From: Loxodes magnus
Taxonomy: Eukaryota; Ciliophora; Karyorelictea; Loxodida; Loxodidae
Direction: 5' to 3'
DNA: 64,000 nucleotides
NCBI GenBank assembly: GCA_946699065.1
Contig: CAMPDV010000095.1
Location: forward strand, 767,712 to 831,711
This document shows positions 1-13,281 of this stretch, one piece after another. Position numbers and translations under genes: made by a program. How positions within the stretch are numbered: the first letter of the stretch is position 1; every line of letters starts with the position of its first letter. Below the pieces are notes generated by a model, which saw only the letters and a program-made list of their open reading frames with translations, ran no database searches and had not been told where the DNA came from.

Positions 1-296
1 GCAAGATTGTTTATTTTATAATTCCCTTCCTATTAATCTAGAATATCTTTGCTTAGTATATCTCATTCTATATTTATAATAAACCAGCTTTGTAGTTTCC
101 GCTTTTTGGGAGTAAGCAAGTTTAAATAAAAAAGTTGCAGAAACTATTTTAAGATTACTAAGAAAACTAGAAGCTAGATATGCTATTTGGCTATCTTTTA
201 ATAGCCTTATTAATTAATAGGATAGCTATGATAAATGGATGTATGCTTGCGATTTAAAAGTATAAGGATTTTAGTCAAAAGTATTATATCATTCAT
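1..296 (-). CDS. 5' part of unrecognised minus-strand gene, cut by window start
   Basis: This is the first part of the gene described at 18201-19463. The start codon is at 296 and reading runs leftward off the window. About 98 residues are visible, ending in the stretch that contains the conserved-looking IEWDILSK motif. Its tryptophan codon there is TGA. Confidence 0.5.
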
Positions 297-883
297 TTTT
301 CAGCTGATTTGTACTGAATCTTATTGAGTAATAGCTTATAATATATTAAGGTGATAAACAGTATACATTCAAATAAAAAGTTAACTAGCCTATTCCTTAA
401 TAGCTGCCTTCAAAAAAATATTTGAACTTTAAAAAGATTTGCTCAAAACAAGAAAAGGCAACTTGAAATATTAGAGCAGGAATAACCCAAAAACTAAGAG
501 AAGAAACAAAATTGGAAGATTAAAAAAATAGAATGATAGGATTCTATGAAGCAAAAACTTAATCGAGACAGAATAAAATATAAGAAGCTTTAGTGGCTTT
601 AGAGAATAAAATTATATATGATAGAAAAAGTATAAAAGTCTTAAAGATTTAATGTTTAAAAGGGTTTACTTAAATAGGTATACTCAATCTTAGTTAAATA
701 TATAATAACTTGAACTTAGTTTAGAGAATTATGAAACTTATTTTCTTAAAATTAAGTTAAGTTTTACATGAGTTTTTAATAGTTTAAAGGCAAAACTTAA
801 CTATTATTTAAGATGTGCCTTGAGTTTATTTGTTTATTTGAAAGCAAAACTACGAAGATAATTAGAGTTATTATATATTAAAT
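297..883. promoter_or_regulatory. Divergent intergenic region between the minus gene and the giant gene
   Basis: About 590 bp of AT-rich sequence separates two start codons pointing away from each other (296 minus, 884 plus), so any promoters of both genes should lie here. I see no recognisable motif beyond poly(A/T) tracts. The equivalent stretches are 19464-20050, 38633-39219 and 57805-58391. The last one sits in front of only a 28-nt stump of the giant gene. Confidence 0.4.
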
Positions 884-3800
884 ATGTCAAGCTAAGGAGA
901 CATCTAGCAAGCATTCTTTTAAATTTCGTTAACTTTGCTTGTGTTCCATGCTTTCATAGCAAGTTTAGGAGGATAAATATATCTCTAAAAGCAAGGAGGC
1001 AGCTACCCTCCTAGCTTATTTCAGCAAAACTTAATATTTGCTTTGCAATAAGTCTGAGAAGATTCGGAAATCTTAGTAATGAACGGAGAGCATTATATTT
1101 AAACAGGATCATCTGGAGCTGTCTAAACAGGAGTATGTCCCGATTAATTTGATGAGAATTTTGTAACAAGTGCTGATGAAAATTACCCTTAATCATAATA
1201 AGAAATTACTTATAGGAATCCTTTAAGATATGCTGAAACATGGTCTTATATCATAGGGAAAAAATACTATACAGAAGATAACGAAAACCTAGACAAATGC
1301 TCAAAAGAAAGAGGATAAAAATACAGCGATCATGTTTATTATCCTTACGTCACCAATTGGAAAATTACAATTCGCCCTCTATATTGCAGCGAAATAGAAG
1401 AAATAATGTAGAAAACTTAAACTTTAATTAAAAAGAAGGATTGTGTAAAGCAAGGTATTGAAAAGCCAATTTTCTACGTTTTAAATCCTTATATAGTCTT
1501 CGAAGTAAAGCATTACCTGACATTCTAAGATATTATTTTTAGCGGATTAAAGCTAATTCTATCTTCTTGTGATAATGAGCATTGCTCATATTGCAAAACA
1601 GGAAATGAAGCAAGCACATAGCAGTCTTCAAATTGCTAATATTATGACTAAAAGGAATGTGCTGAAGGGTGCAAAGAAAAGTGGCTTGGAGATGGAATAT
1701 GTGATGAAGAATGCTTGAATTTTGCATGCGATTATGATAAATATGACTGCTGCTAGTGCGATAATATAGTCCCTGAAAATTGTGATATAAATTGCTTTAA
1801 TTTAGAATGTGGATATAACAAATTTTCTTGCTGTTAAAATTGCAGCTACAATTTAATTACTAACTACATATGTGACCCAGAATGCAACACAGAAAAATGT
1901 AAATATGATGATGGAAAATGCAGAAATCCTAACGAAGAAAACAATAACGAAGAAAACAATAACGAAGAAAACAATAACGAAGAAAACAATAACGAAGAAA
2001 GCAACAATTAATAAAATGAGACTTCAAATAATGAAACTTCTAATAATGAGACTTCAAATAATGATACTTCTAGTAGTGAAACTTAATAAAATACGTCTTA
2101 ATATGGGAATTAATAAAATATCCCTAGCAAAGTTATTTTATTAAGATAGAGGCTTCTATATATGAATTTTAAAACGGATTAGGATTTAATTTATGATAAT
2201 GTTGATAAAGAAAATTAGAACTGATAGTCATTTTTAAACTTTGTCGACAATTACTGCGCTTAATGATGCAATTCCTAAACTTTATAGAATAAAACGTGTG
2301 ATTCTCAGTGTTATTTATTATAATGCTAAAACTAGAATAATAATTGTGAGGATTGCCTTAGAAGTGAATGCTAAATTGATAAGTTAGGAAATAATTAGTG
2401 TGACTTAGAATGCAACAATCATTTTTGTGATTACGATTAAGGAGATTGCTAAAGACTACTATAATAGAATGACTATAACAATTACTACTATTCAAGCAAT
2501 GATTACTACTACTCGAGCAATGATTATTACGATTCTAATAGTTATTATAATGGAGCTAGTAATGATTACTATAATAATGATTATTATGGTAATAACGATT
2601 AAGGATCTAGTCCAGGATAAAGTGCTGTTTATGACTGTGATATTTACAATATGATAAACAACAGTATATGCAACTATGAGTGCGTTAGATATTGGGATTC
2701 ATATTACGCTTCATTAGAAATTATCTGAGATTGTCAGTAATGCTTCAACTAAACTGAATGTAAAGTAAGCGAAAATAGTTTGGGAGATGGAAAGTGCGAT
2801 ATTAAATGTTACTATACAGAGTGTGATAATGATGGCAATGATTGTATTTAACAATGTATGAATAGCTTGGCTTCATTTTATAGTAATATAGAGTATTGAA
2901 AGGAACAAACTTTATAGTTATAGAGTTGCACAACTGAAAAAAACGAAAATTCGATATGTAATTTTGAATGTAATACTTAAGAATGCAATTATGATGGAGG
3001 AGTATGCACAAAGAAATGTGAATAAAAAGGATGTAGTTATAATAATTTCAATAATCATAAGTGTGACTTGGAATGCGTTTGGTTAGAATGTTTCGAAGAA
3101 GCAAATGATTGCCAAAGTTGCCTTGAAAATGGTTGCTTATGACACAATATTGGTGATGGCATTTGTCAACTTTAATGTTATCATGAAGACTGCTTTTTTG
3201 ACAAAGGAGATTGCGATTAATGCCTAAAAACTGATTGTAAAATCGAAAATTTAGCAAATGGAAAATGTGACTTAAATTGCTACAGTTCCTAATGCTTCAA
3301 TGATGGAGGTGACTGTGATGAATGCATAAATAAAGGATGTGATTTAAAATACTTAAAGGATAATCTATGTACTCCATCTTGCTGATATTCAGTTTGTAAT
3401 TGAGATAATCAATAGTGCAATTAGTGTAGCACAAAATGTACTTAAGATTCTTACTTTTTAAATTAAGTATGCAATGCAGAATGCCTAAGTAATGAATGCG
3501 CTTTCGATAATAAAATGTGTGATAATTGCATTTCAGAAACTAAATGCACAAATTAGATGCTTTTAAATTCCTATTGTGATTATGATTAATGCAATAATTA
3601 ACTATGTAATTATGATTCAGGAACTTGCTAGTAATGTTAAAATTTAGGCTGCTAGATATCATTATTACAAAATAATGAGTGTGATAAAGTTTGCTTTGCA
3701 GAAGTTTGTAATTGAGATTATGGAAAATGTGATGCGTGCAAATCTACAGGATGCTAAATTTTCTGATTAGGAGATGGTGAATGTGATTCGGAATGCAATA

Positions 3801-6800
3801 ATGAAATATGCAAATATGATTAATATGATTGTATCCCTCCAAGTTAATAAAGCTGCTATGATTCTGGTTGCCCTAAGCCATGGACTTAGTTAGGAAATAG
3901 TATTTGCGATGTATAATGTAATACATAATAATGTGAAAACGATAAAGGAGATTGTGACAAAACAGAATCATGAAGATTAGAGTGCGTAGAGAAAACAAGC
4001 TGTTAAGAAATAAAATATCTTGGAGATGGAACTTGTGATGATTTTTGCTATAATGAAATTTGCCATTATGATGATGGAGATTGTGATTATTTAAGTAATA
4101 TTACCAAATGCTAACGCTTTACATCATGTTCCAATCCAACCTTTATGTTAGAAAATGGATAATGCGATTTAGACTGTAATAATAAAGATTGCTAATATGA
4201 TAATGGTGATTGCAAATAGCTATGCTAAATATAATACGGTTGTACTTCTGAATTACTAAATAACAATAAATGTGATGCAGCATGTGATAATGAAGAATGT
4301 GCAAATGATTTCAATATGTGCAAATGTACTAATAATGAAGAATAAGAAGAAAAATGCTCAAAATGTTGCACAGATTCCAAGAAAGCTTCAAGTATCTGCG
4401 ATTTAGAATGTGATTTAGAATCATGTGAATATGAAAATAATTGAAGATGCTTTATCGAAGATAGAGAAGCAATCAATTTTGGCTGCTCAAATACTTAAGG
4501 AAGATCACTATTTGTAATTGGAGATTCTGATGATTATTATCACATGTCAATTAGTAGAGATCCTGAAGGCAAAGTCAGCTTCGAAAGATAATAATTTTGT
4601 ACATAGTATAAAGGTGCAGGTCCTAATTATTAGTATTCTTCAGAAAACAAAAACATGATTATAGGAGGCAAGTAACCTTAACCAGCATTTTTAAATTTAA
4701 TAAACGTAACATTTGAGCACTTCAATAATTAGTGGTTCTCACTTATTAGGTTTGATCACCTATGTGCAAATTCGTAGATTTATGTTGAAAACGTAGCTTT
4801 TAAGGATATATCTACAAGAAGTGCAATAATATCTTCATATCTTAGATGAGTCGAAGTTTAAGATGGTGTAGGAAGTACTTCAGTTTGCCACTGGAAAGGG
4901 CATCCAGTATATGGAAATATAAAGATGAAGAATATTATTGTATAAGATATAAATACGAGACCTGAATAATTAAATGGAATATTTTTAGACGCATATTGTC
5001 TAAAGTAGGTATAAATATCAAATCTTACTGCATAGAATATTTTTAGCTAAAATAGCTATGGATCTCTAAGAATTGAAAATGTGCAGGATTTCACGATTTC
5101 AAATTCAAAATTTGAAAAAAACATGGCAATCAATGGTAATGGGGCAGCTATATATATAAAAAATCCAGTCTTAGAGTTTAAAAACTTTTCACTGGAAAAT
5201 CCAGGTCTTTAGTATAGTACTTCAAAAGGAATGTGACTAAATAAGCAAACTGGCAAAGCCTAAAATGAATTTTTCTTGAGTTGAAACAATCCAAAATACT
5301 ACTAAATTATAAATTCTCTTTTCCAATATAACTCTGCTAAGCATAATGGAAATGCTATTTCTATTATCTCAAACAACTTAATTTCTGCTTTCATTTAAAT
5401 AAGAAATTGTCTTTTTACTAAAAATATTGGATCCAGCTTAACTGGAGGAGGAGCAATTTATCTTGATAACACAGCCACTAATTATTAGAAATTACCCTCA
5501 GATTTAGGGGTTTTAATTTAGTAAAACGATTTTATTCAAAACTTTGCTGGAAGTGATGGGTTTGCTATTTTAGCTAGGAATATTTATAAAATCTTTATAG
5601 ATAAAAACAATTTTATAAGCAACACTTAGCATTCTAACGGACTTAACTATATATGAACTACCTTAAATAATTCTTGAATCTATTTCCAAAAGCAAAATGA
5701 CTTGCTATATCTAGAAGACGGGTAAGGGCAAGCTACAGTTTCCTTATAGTTTTGCTTAACTATTCAAGTATCTAATAACTTATTTTAGCTTAATGAAGCT
5801 ATTTAGAAATCAAGCAGTTTATATATTTAGGAGCCATCAAAAGTTTGTAACTTAACTAGCAATATTTTTTATAAAAACAGTTGCTAATCTATGAAAGGAT
5901 CTGCTGGAATTACAATAGAGGATGGAAGAGGAAACATGTCATAGATCTTAATTTCCTCTTCAACTTTTACTGAAAATTACTTAATAAGTTCAAAGGGATT
6001 AGGAGCAGCTATTTATTTCGACGCTAAAGGATAGAACAGATAAGTTTACATAGCAGACTGTGTTTTTAAGAAAAATATGGCTTAAAGAGATGGAGGAGCA
6101 ATAGGAGTAAAAGTTTCATTTTTATCAATAAAAAATAGTTTATTTGAAGAAAACAGAGCTGGAGGAAGGGGAGTGGCAATATATTTCTACTATTTTAGAG
6201 AATCCTAAAATAGCAATTAAGGAGGCTTATTTATCAACTCTAGTATTTTCATATCAAATAAAGAATAAGAGTATGGGGTACAAGGAGGAGCTATTTACAT
6301 AGATGGAGATCCTTATGTAGAAACTATAATTTAAGTTTAAAAGTGCTGGTTCGAAGATAACATAGTTACTGAAGGGGGAGCTATATATATAGGCTAATTA
6401 TCTTTAAAAAGCAGCTTTATTTATAACTGCACATTCAAATAAAATAAAGCTTAGTTCTAGGGAGGAGCGTTAAATCTTAACTATGTGATAGGATTATTTT
6501 AAATAGACGAATGCTACTTCGTTAGTAACGAAGCTGTTAACAAAGGCTCTTCAATTTTGAATTCAATAGGATCTTCATTTCCTTTAAATGACTTAGATAC
6601 CAAAAGAACTCTCTTAACTATATCAAAAAGCTCATTTCTAAATCATGAGAAGGGTTCTGCAATTTATGACTAAACCAAAGAAATAAAAGTAACTACACAG
6701 TTTAAGATGCTAGACTTTACAAGCAACCTAATTCATTGTGTTAATCTAAAAGAAGCGATACTTTATGATTGAAAGTCATTATGGTTCTAAATTAGGATAC

Positions 6801-9800
6801 AGTAATCTAATCTGAGAACTCCCTAATATTCATTTAGTAATCTCAGTTCAAAAATAATGAAGCTTATGAAGGGGCTTGCTTCAATTTGAAAAACTCAATA
6901 ATTGGTGCTAATGGAACCCTTTTCACTGAAAATAAAGCTTAAAATCTAGGTGGCGTGCTATTTGCTTAAGAAAACTGCGAAGTTTAATTTTTAAGAACTA
7001 ATTTTAGCAAAAATAAAGCTAAAGAAGGGTCAGCTATTTATATGCTCAAATCAGAAGGCAGAAGCTATATACAAGATTCGGTTTTTACTTTAAACCAGGC
7101 TTCATTCCGCTCTTTATTATCACTACAATACTCAAATATTTAAATTTAATCTTGCACATTTTAAAACAACTCGGCTAATGACGAAACATCGGGAATACTG
7201 GCAATTTATTCAGATGTTAATGTATCCTCAAGCACTTTTAAAAACATGATAGGAGTACAAGGAACAGCTATTTATATATAAAGCGGATCTACTGTAAATA
7301 TCAAAGATTCCATTTTTACTTACTTATAAAGTCTAACTTCGGGAGCTGCAATCGAATCTTAGGAAAGTTCTGTTTAAATAACTAATTGCAGCTTCTAGTA
7401 TTTATAAGCTTAATATAGTGCAGCAATTAGAGCTTTGAAGTCTACAGTAACTATTTAATAGACTATTTTTAATAATATCAAAACACTTGAAAATCCTTCA
7501 GCAATCTACGTGTAAGATGGCTAATTAAATATGATGAACATATAAACTAGCTAGACAAAGGAAGGGTGTATAAGTGTAGAAAATTCACCTGTATATATTG
7601 AAAGGTTAGCATGCAATAATAGTTAGGGCTAATCTGAAGGTTCATGCTTAAACATTCAAGAAGCGAGTTCATTAATTCTTAAAAAATTAGATTTATAAAA
7701 TTCTTAGTCATATAAGGGCTTTGGAGGATGTCTTTATATAGGCGGAGCAAACAAATTGGCTTAAAAATAGAGGTTCTTCATTGACAGTTCTAACTTTTAA
7801 AATTGTAGTGCAGTATCAGGCGGTGCTTTGTATATCAATCTTTATAATCTTACTCTTAAGAATTCAAAATTTTAAAATAATATAGCATTTGGAAACTAAG
7901 CCTTTTAAGGGAATAATAAATAGCGCTTCCTATAGGATAAAGAAACTGGAAGAGGAGGAGCTATCTTTTTTGGATGCTCAGAGAAACCTTGCGATTTTCA
8001 ACTAGAAGAAGTTTAATTTGAGCAAAATAAAGCTTATTAAGCTGGAGGAAGTTTTTACTACACTGAAAATGAACCTAAGTAAAGTAAAATATCTTTTAAA
8101 GATAATGTTGCAAACTATGGTTCAAATTTGGCTTCATATCCTATAGGAATGGTTTTACTTCCTAATAACTAAACTTAAAGTATAAATACAAAGTACTTTA
8201 ACTATAGCTTTGTATAGAAGCAAAATAAGCTTATTAAAACCTAATTTGTCTGAAGAAACTTATTATAAGATAATATTGATCCTTTGCCTCCTTTAGAAGA
8301 AAAAGAAAAATATATGGATTTAGCTCCTGGGTAGTTTTTCAACGATTACTGGTATGTAGGATTAATCGATAATTTTGGCCAGATCTTAACCCTTGATTAA
8401 ACAAGTACAGCCACGCTAAAAGTTTCTGAAAGTAATAGTTAGAATGAAACTTCTGTTTCTGGAAAAATAGAAGTAAAGGCATTTAGAGGAATTTTCACTT
8501 TTACAGATTTTATCGTTAAAGGAACTCCAGGCTCAGAGGTCATTTTACAAATTTTTTGCTCTAATATAGATTCAACTTAAGTTAATGAGGAGCTAAGTTA
8601 TGCAGGCTAAACTTTGGATTTTTCTGTGAAGCTTAGAAAATGCATTTATGGTGAATAATAGACTAAAGATTCATGCTTGATATGTGGATCTGAAAAAGAC
8701 TTAAAAGGAAGAGCTAATAAATATTCCTTCGAAGCAGGTGCTAATTAATGTGACAAATGCGAAGAAAATACTTATTGCTATGGAATGGCACAAGTATATC
8801 CTCAAGAATATTATTGAAGACCATAATGAAATTCAACCTAAATTTTAGAATGCTGAAATCCAGACGCATGCCTAGGCAGCGAACTATAAAAAGACCCGTT
8901 AGGGGAGTGTTGGGAAGATCAGGGTTATTACGAAAAATTATGCTCATAATGCAAAGATGGCTATGCAAACGTTGGGAATAATAAATGCTCCTTATGCCCA
9001 GATTAATAAATGAATGCTTTAAGATTGTGGGGAAATTTAGTGATTATAATAGCCTTCAATGCCTTTATAGTTAAGTCAGCTATTAAATCAGCAGAATAGC
9101 CGTCAGAAATTCATAGTGTCTACTTAAAAATATTTACTAATTACTTGTAAATAATAACATTAATTTAGACTTTTAGACTTTCATGGCCTGAAGCTATCAT
9201 GAACATATTTAAACCTGCTCACACAGCTGAAAAAGTTCCTTAGTAGTTCATGTCCTTTGACTGCTATGTAAAAGATAATTTAGAGATAGAGCCTTATTAT
9301 TTCAAGCTACTCTTGTACTCAGTTTTACCTCCTATTTGTGTAGTAAGTAGTGTTGTTTTCTTTATTATTCTGGGAATCTTTAAAGGAAGAGTAAAAAAGT
9401 ATCTTTTTTCCTATAATATGACTTCAATAGTAGTGTTGCTATTTCTATTCCATCCTGATATTATTACAATCACTACCTCAGCTTTTTCCTGCATTCAGCT
9501 AGAAGATGAACTATATTTAGTTATGGACGTGAAAATTAAGTGCTATGAAAGAGAGCACTTATATTACGCTCTTTTGATAGCTCTTCCTGCTATTATTTTA
9601 TGAGCTATAGGAATTCCGCTCTTTGCAATCTTTTTGCTATATAAGCACAATAAAAAGCAGAGCTTATACAAAACTGAAACAATGAAGAAGCTTGGATTCC
9701 TATATTTAGGGTATAAGCCTAAGACCTATTATTGAGAAATGGTAATCACTTACAGGAAAATTGCTATCATCTTCATCTCAGTTTTTATGGTTTAACTCCA

Positions 9801-11183
9801 GACTTCAACTTAAGCTCTTGCAGCTCTGTTTGTAATGGGTGTTTCGTTTATATCTCATTGAACTTATTAACCCTATGATCCAAGTGAACTAGATGAATGC
9901 GAATTTAAATCTATCCTATGTGCTGGAATTACTCTTTACTGCGGACTTTATTATCTAACTGAAAGTCTAAACGAGCTCTTTAGCTGGATATTTGTTGCCA
10001 TAATTATAGCAGTTAACTCTTACTTTCTGAGATACTGAGCATTTAAGTACTTGATTTCCTTAAAATCGTATATAGAAAATATGAATCTTGAAGAGAAACT
10101 AAGGAAAATCTGGAGCATCATAAAACGTAAGAAATATTAAGAAGACATTAAGCTTCCAGAAGAAAGCATTAATGTCCTGATAGAGATGAACCTTAAGAAG
10201 TTTACAGCCAAGAGTTACCCTTAATTTATGCTATAAGTAGAAAAAATAATTCATAGAAGGTTATAAAAGCAAGGCAAAGTATACAACCAACTCTAATAAG
10301 AAGAAAAAGAATTTATCATTAAAGACTTAGCTGATAAATATAAAATCGATCCTGTTAAAATAAGATCATTCTTAGTATTCTAGCAAGAAAATGCGCCTTT
10401 CTAGTAAGAAATTACTATCGGAAGTGGAGAAATAAAAGAAACTTAGTCTCCTATTTCTAGTTAAGAATAAAAATAGAATTAAGACGAAAAATAATAAGAT
10501 TAAGACAAAATGTAGACGCCTCGTTCTAATAGAATCAAATAGCATTACTAGAGTATTGGGGATTATGAAGATAATGAAATTTTAGAGAGCAGTCATTTAT
10601 TATCAGAAGACTAGAATTAAGTAAATGATAGTTCTGAAACAGTACAATCAAATGCCTTATGCATCAAAAATATGTTTTAGAATAAATAACAAATTTCTAA
10701 AAATTAGAAAGAAGAATGCAATTCCAGCAATTACTCTATAATTTAAGGCAATTAGCCAGAAGAAAGCAGTAAGTAATAGACTTCTTCTGATACAAGTTAA
10801 AATATAAATGCAATGCAATAAGATAAATCATTGAAGGAAAGCAGACTCTCAAAAAATTTTGTCCAGTTTAGAGAAAATACAAGAAGGGAGGGAGAAAGCA
10901 TTTACTAAAGTATGAATTTAAGGTATTTTAAATAATATAGTAATAACTTCCAGGATTAAAGCAACAATAAGGAGGAAACAAGTGAAAAAAAGAACTTACA
11001 AAACGATTTAAAAAACTAAGAATCTTAACCTACAAATGAATAGAAATCTTTTTCCTTTGACCAAAAGAAAATAAGCAATTAATAGCTGAGTAATTTTTTA
11101 TTGTAGGAGATAAAAGTTTTGATTAAGTCAATAATAGCAGAAATGATAAAAGTAATGGGAAGATAGCTAAAGAATTTGAATGA
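884..11183 (+). CDS. Giant LNR/beta-helix multi-pass membrane protein, unit 1 (1-nt frameshift)
   Basis: Read with TAA/TAG as Gln and TGA as Trp, the frame opens at 884 with a signal-peptide-like hydrophobic segment (residues about 10-30). In order follow an N-terminal region; about twenty cysteine repeats of LNR/Notch type, with C-x-Y-D-x-G-D-C endings (nt 1690-4460); a low-complexity run of NEENN repeats (1930-2000); a long region with GGAIY-type turns typical of parallel beta-helices (4500-8270); a CxxC-rich module (8630-9000); seven to nine membrane segments (9020-10040) including a GFLYLGYKPKTYYWE stretch whose Trp is TGA; and a Q/N/S-rich cytoplasmic tail. Related architectures are common among large ciliate surface proteins. 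A 17-nt intron is inferred at 11090-11106, with stop TGA at 11181. An A is missing at 6789-6791 relative to units 2 and 3, which breaks the frame mid-protein. Function is unknown; a surface receptor or adhesion role is inference. Confidence 0.85.
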
Positions 11184-11191
11184 ACTCTTCT

Positions 11192-13275
11192 ATGAATAAA
11201 TTAAATTTAAATATTCCATAGCTAAAATCTTAGTTTCTCAATTAAAAAGTCATATATAGTTACTATCTAACTATTTAAAGACTTTTATTAGCATTTCTTT
11301 AAAATATCTAGCTGCTTAACTCATAAATCTAGAAATAGCTTCTATATAAAATCCAATTTAATATGGTTAGATGTATTATTACGTATTAGCTTTAAAGGAA
11401 ATAAAGAGATAATTGAATCACTAGTTATGTAGATCTTAAAGCTATAAATAAATATAGTTAAATTAAATAAAGAAGAGCTCAGTTAAAGAATAACTCTTAT
11501 TTAAATATTACCATTTGGCTATATAACTATTCAATTTAAAGAATAGCTATACTTAGTTAAACTTAAACTGGCTTAAAGAAATATTAATAATAGCTTCTAT
11601 TAAATATTGCTTAAAAGAAAGCTAATTAGAAAGCTATATAATAGGTATCTAGTCACTCTCTTATATCATTAATTGAAATACTTTGTAATATCTTTTACTA
11701 AGAAATTTAAGTTCCTTTGCTTATATAATTCGAAGCAAATAGCATAATAAATAAATGATCCTCAAGCTTTGGTTATATGAAAATCTAATATAGTTAATGC
11801 AATCAAAATAATTTAGTTATATATTAATAAAATAGATTACCAGCATGTTCTTTAGAAAACTACCTTAAAGAAGTTTAAGGATAATTTAATTTGGCTAAAG
11901 AAAACTTCACTGCTATAAGGAGAAATTTAGGTATTATTTATGAAAAATACCTATAGAAAATGGTATTGCCAAATATATGAAAATATATAGAAGAAAGTTA
12001 TAATGAATATTGATCACTTTAATTTCTCATTATTTAAGTTTACCTTTCACTAAAATTAAATTCTAAAATGAAGTTAAATATTTATTTTGGTTTAACATTG
12101 TAAATTTAAGTTATTCTTTAGGAAATTATCTTAAGTTCACTAGTTTTAAAATTACTTAAGATAAGAAAGTCACTAATTATGGAATGTCTAAATAAAGTAG
12201 CTAAGAAAGTTTCTTAAATATAAAAGCTATAAGCACTTTCTAATATTACAGCTTTATATTCCATTGCTAATTTAAATATTTAAGATCATAAAGATTTTTT
12301 CGCTAACTCTTTAACTCAATTTTATATCAATAAAACTCTCAATTTTATCCTTTATTTATCCTCTAATTTTCTTTTTAATTTCTTCAATTTTTTAAATATT
12401 TTTGCTCAATTAAGCAGTTTAAGGTTTTAAAGGCGATAAAGAAGCCTTTTACTAAAGTAAGAGTTTTCTAATAATTTTAAATAAACTATGTAATTATCTT
12501 CTTCTATGAAATATCTCCTTATAAAGATTAAAAACCGGTATTTAGTTACAATCGAGTATTAAACAAAAATATACCTAAATTAAAGGCTTTTCTTAACTTG
12601 CTTGATCCCTAAATAAAAATAGAATATAAAGCTTAAGAAAGGTTTATTTAGAAATGATTAAGCAAAATGCTTATTATCATAGGGCTATCATATCCCTCTT
12701 CTTTCTTATTTCTATTAACAAGCTTCTAAATCGATGCTTTGTTACTTAAGCTTTCTATTTATTTAAGTTTCTTAAATTGCTTGGAATAAAAGAGTAATAG
12801 AAGAAAATATTTAAATCTCATAGTTTAGAAGGAAAAATAAAATATAAGTAAAGTAGATTTAAGTGTTCCCTATCTTTGAAAGCAGATAGTAAATAACTAG
12901 TTATATAAATAGATTTAATTGAGATATAACGCTTAATATATTTAATGAGCTAGCAAATAATAAATCAATAGCTAAAACATTTATGCTTAATTGCAAAACA
13001 TATAAGATATATACCTTAAGTTAGATATTCTAAAACCTTTACTGTCGCAACTAATATTTCATTTATCCTTTAAAAGATAAGATAATTGAGAACTAACACA
13101 AATACCAAGTTCATTAATTCCATAAACAACTTAATTTTTAAATCCAAATAGAAAATAACAATTAGAGAATAATTATTTGCGATAAGCTTCAATAATAAAA
13201 ACTAATTTTATCAACCTTAAAGCAACAGAAATTAAAGAAGAATCTAGATAGAAGCAAGAAAGAAGCAAGTGCTAA
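11192..13275 (+). CDS. Helical-repeat protein with several mini-introns, unit 1
   Basis: The ATG lies 8 bp after the giant gene's stop. The frame changes several times and candidate GT...AG introns explain most changes: 11233-11249 (17 nt), 11373-11389 (17 nt), 12417-12432 (16 nt) and 12848-12863 (16 nt). One change between about 11520 and 11640 is not settled; a 23-nt GT...AG stretch is the only candidate I found. The product, roughly 650 aa, is Leu/Ile/Lys/Gln-rich with recurring amphipathic helices such as ITALYSIANLNIQDHKDFF and GFSQLAWSLNKN, which recall FASTK/OPR-type organellar RNA-binding helical repeats. That assignment is tentative. The end is read as TAA at 13273, because codon bias and sense disappear after it and the opposite-strand gene begins to read. 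Confidence 0.55.
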
Positions 13276-13281
13276 TTTTAT

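Noticed and set aside
884-11183. Reading the giant gene as a decayed pseudogene full of stops
   Set aside because: Cysteine repeats, beta-helix turns and membrane segments continue without interruption across TAA, TAG and TGA, and the unit 2 copy has an exact whole number of codons.
11101-11660. Giant gene continuing without a stop into the helical-repeat region in one frame
   Set aside because: The 17-nt intron at 11090-11106 gives a tail matching the preceding composition and a TGA. The alternative frame also loses position-1 G enrichment after 11400. Not fully excluded.
13059-13280. Macro gene extending to TGA at 13061-13059 in another frame
   Set aside because: It would overlap the well-supported end of the plus-strand helical gene and needs an intron I could not find.
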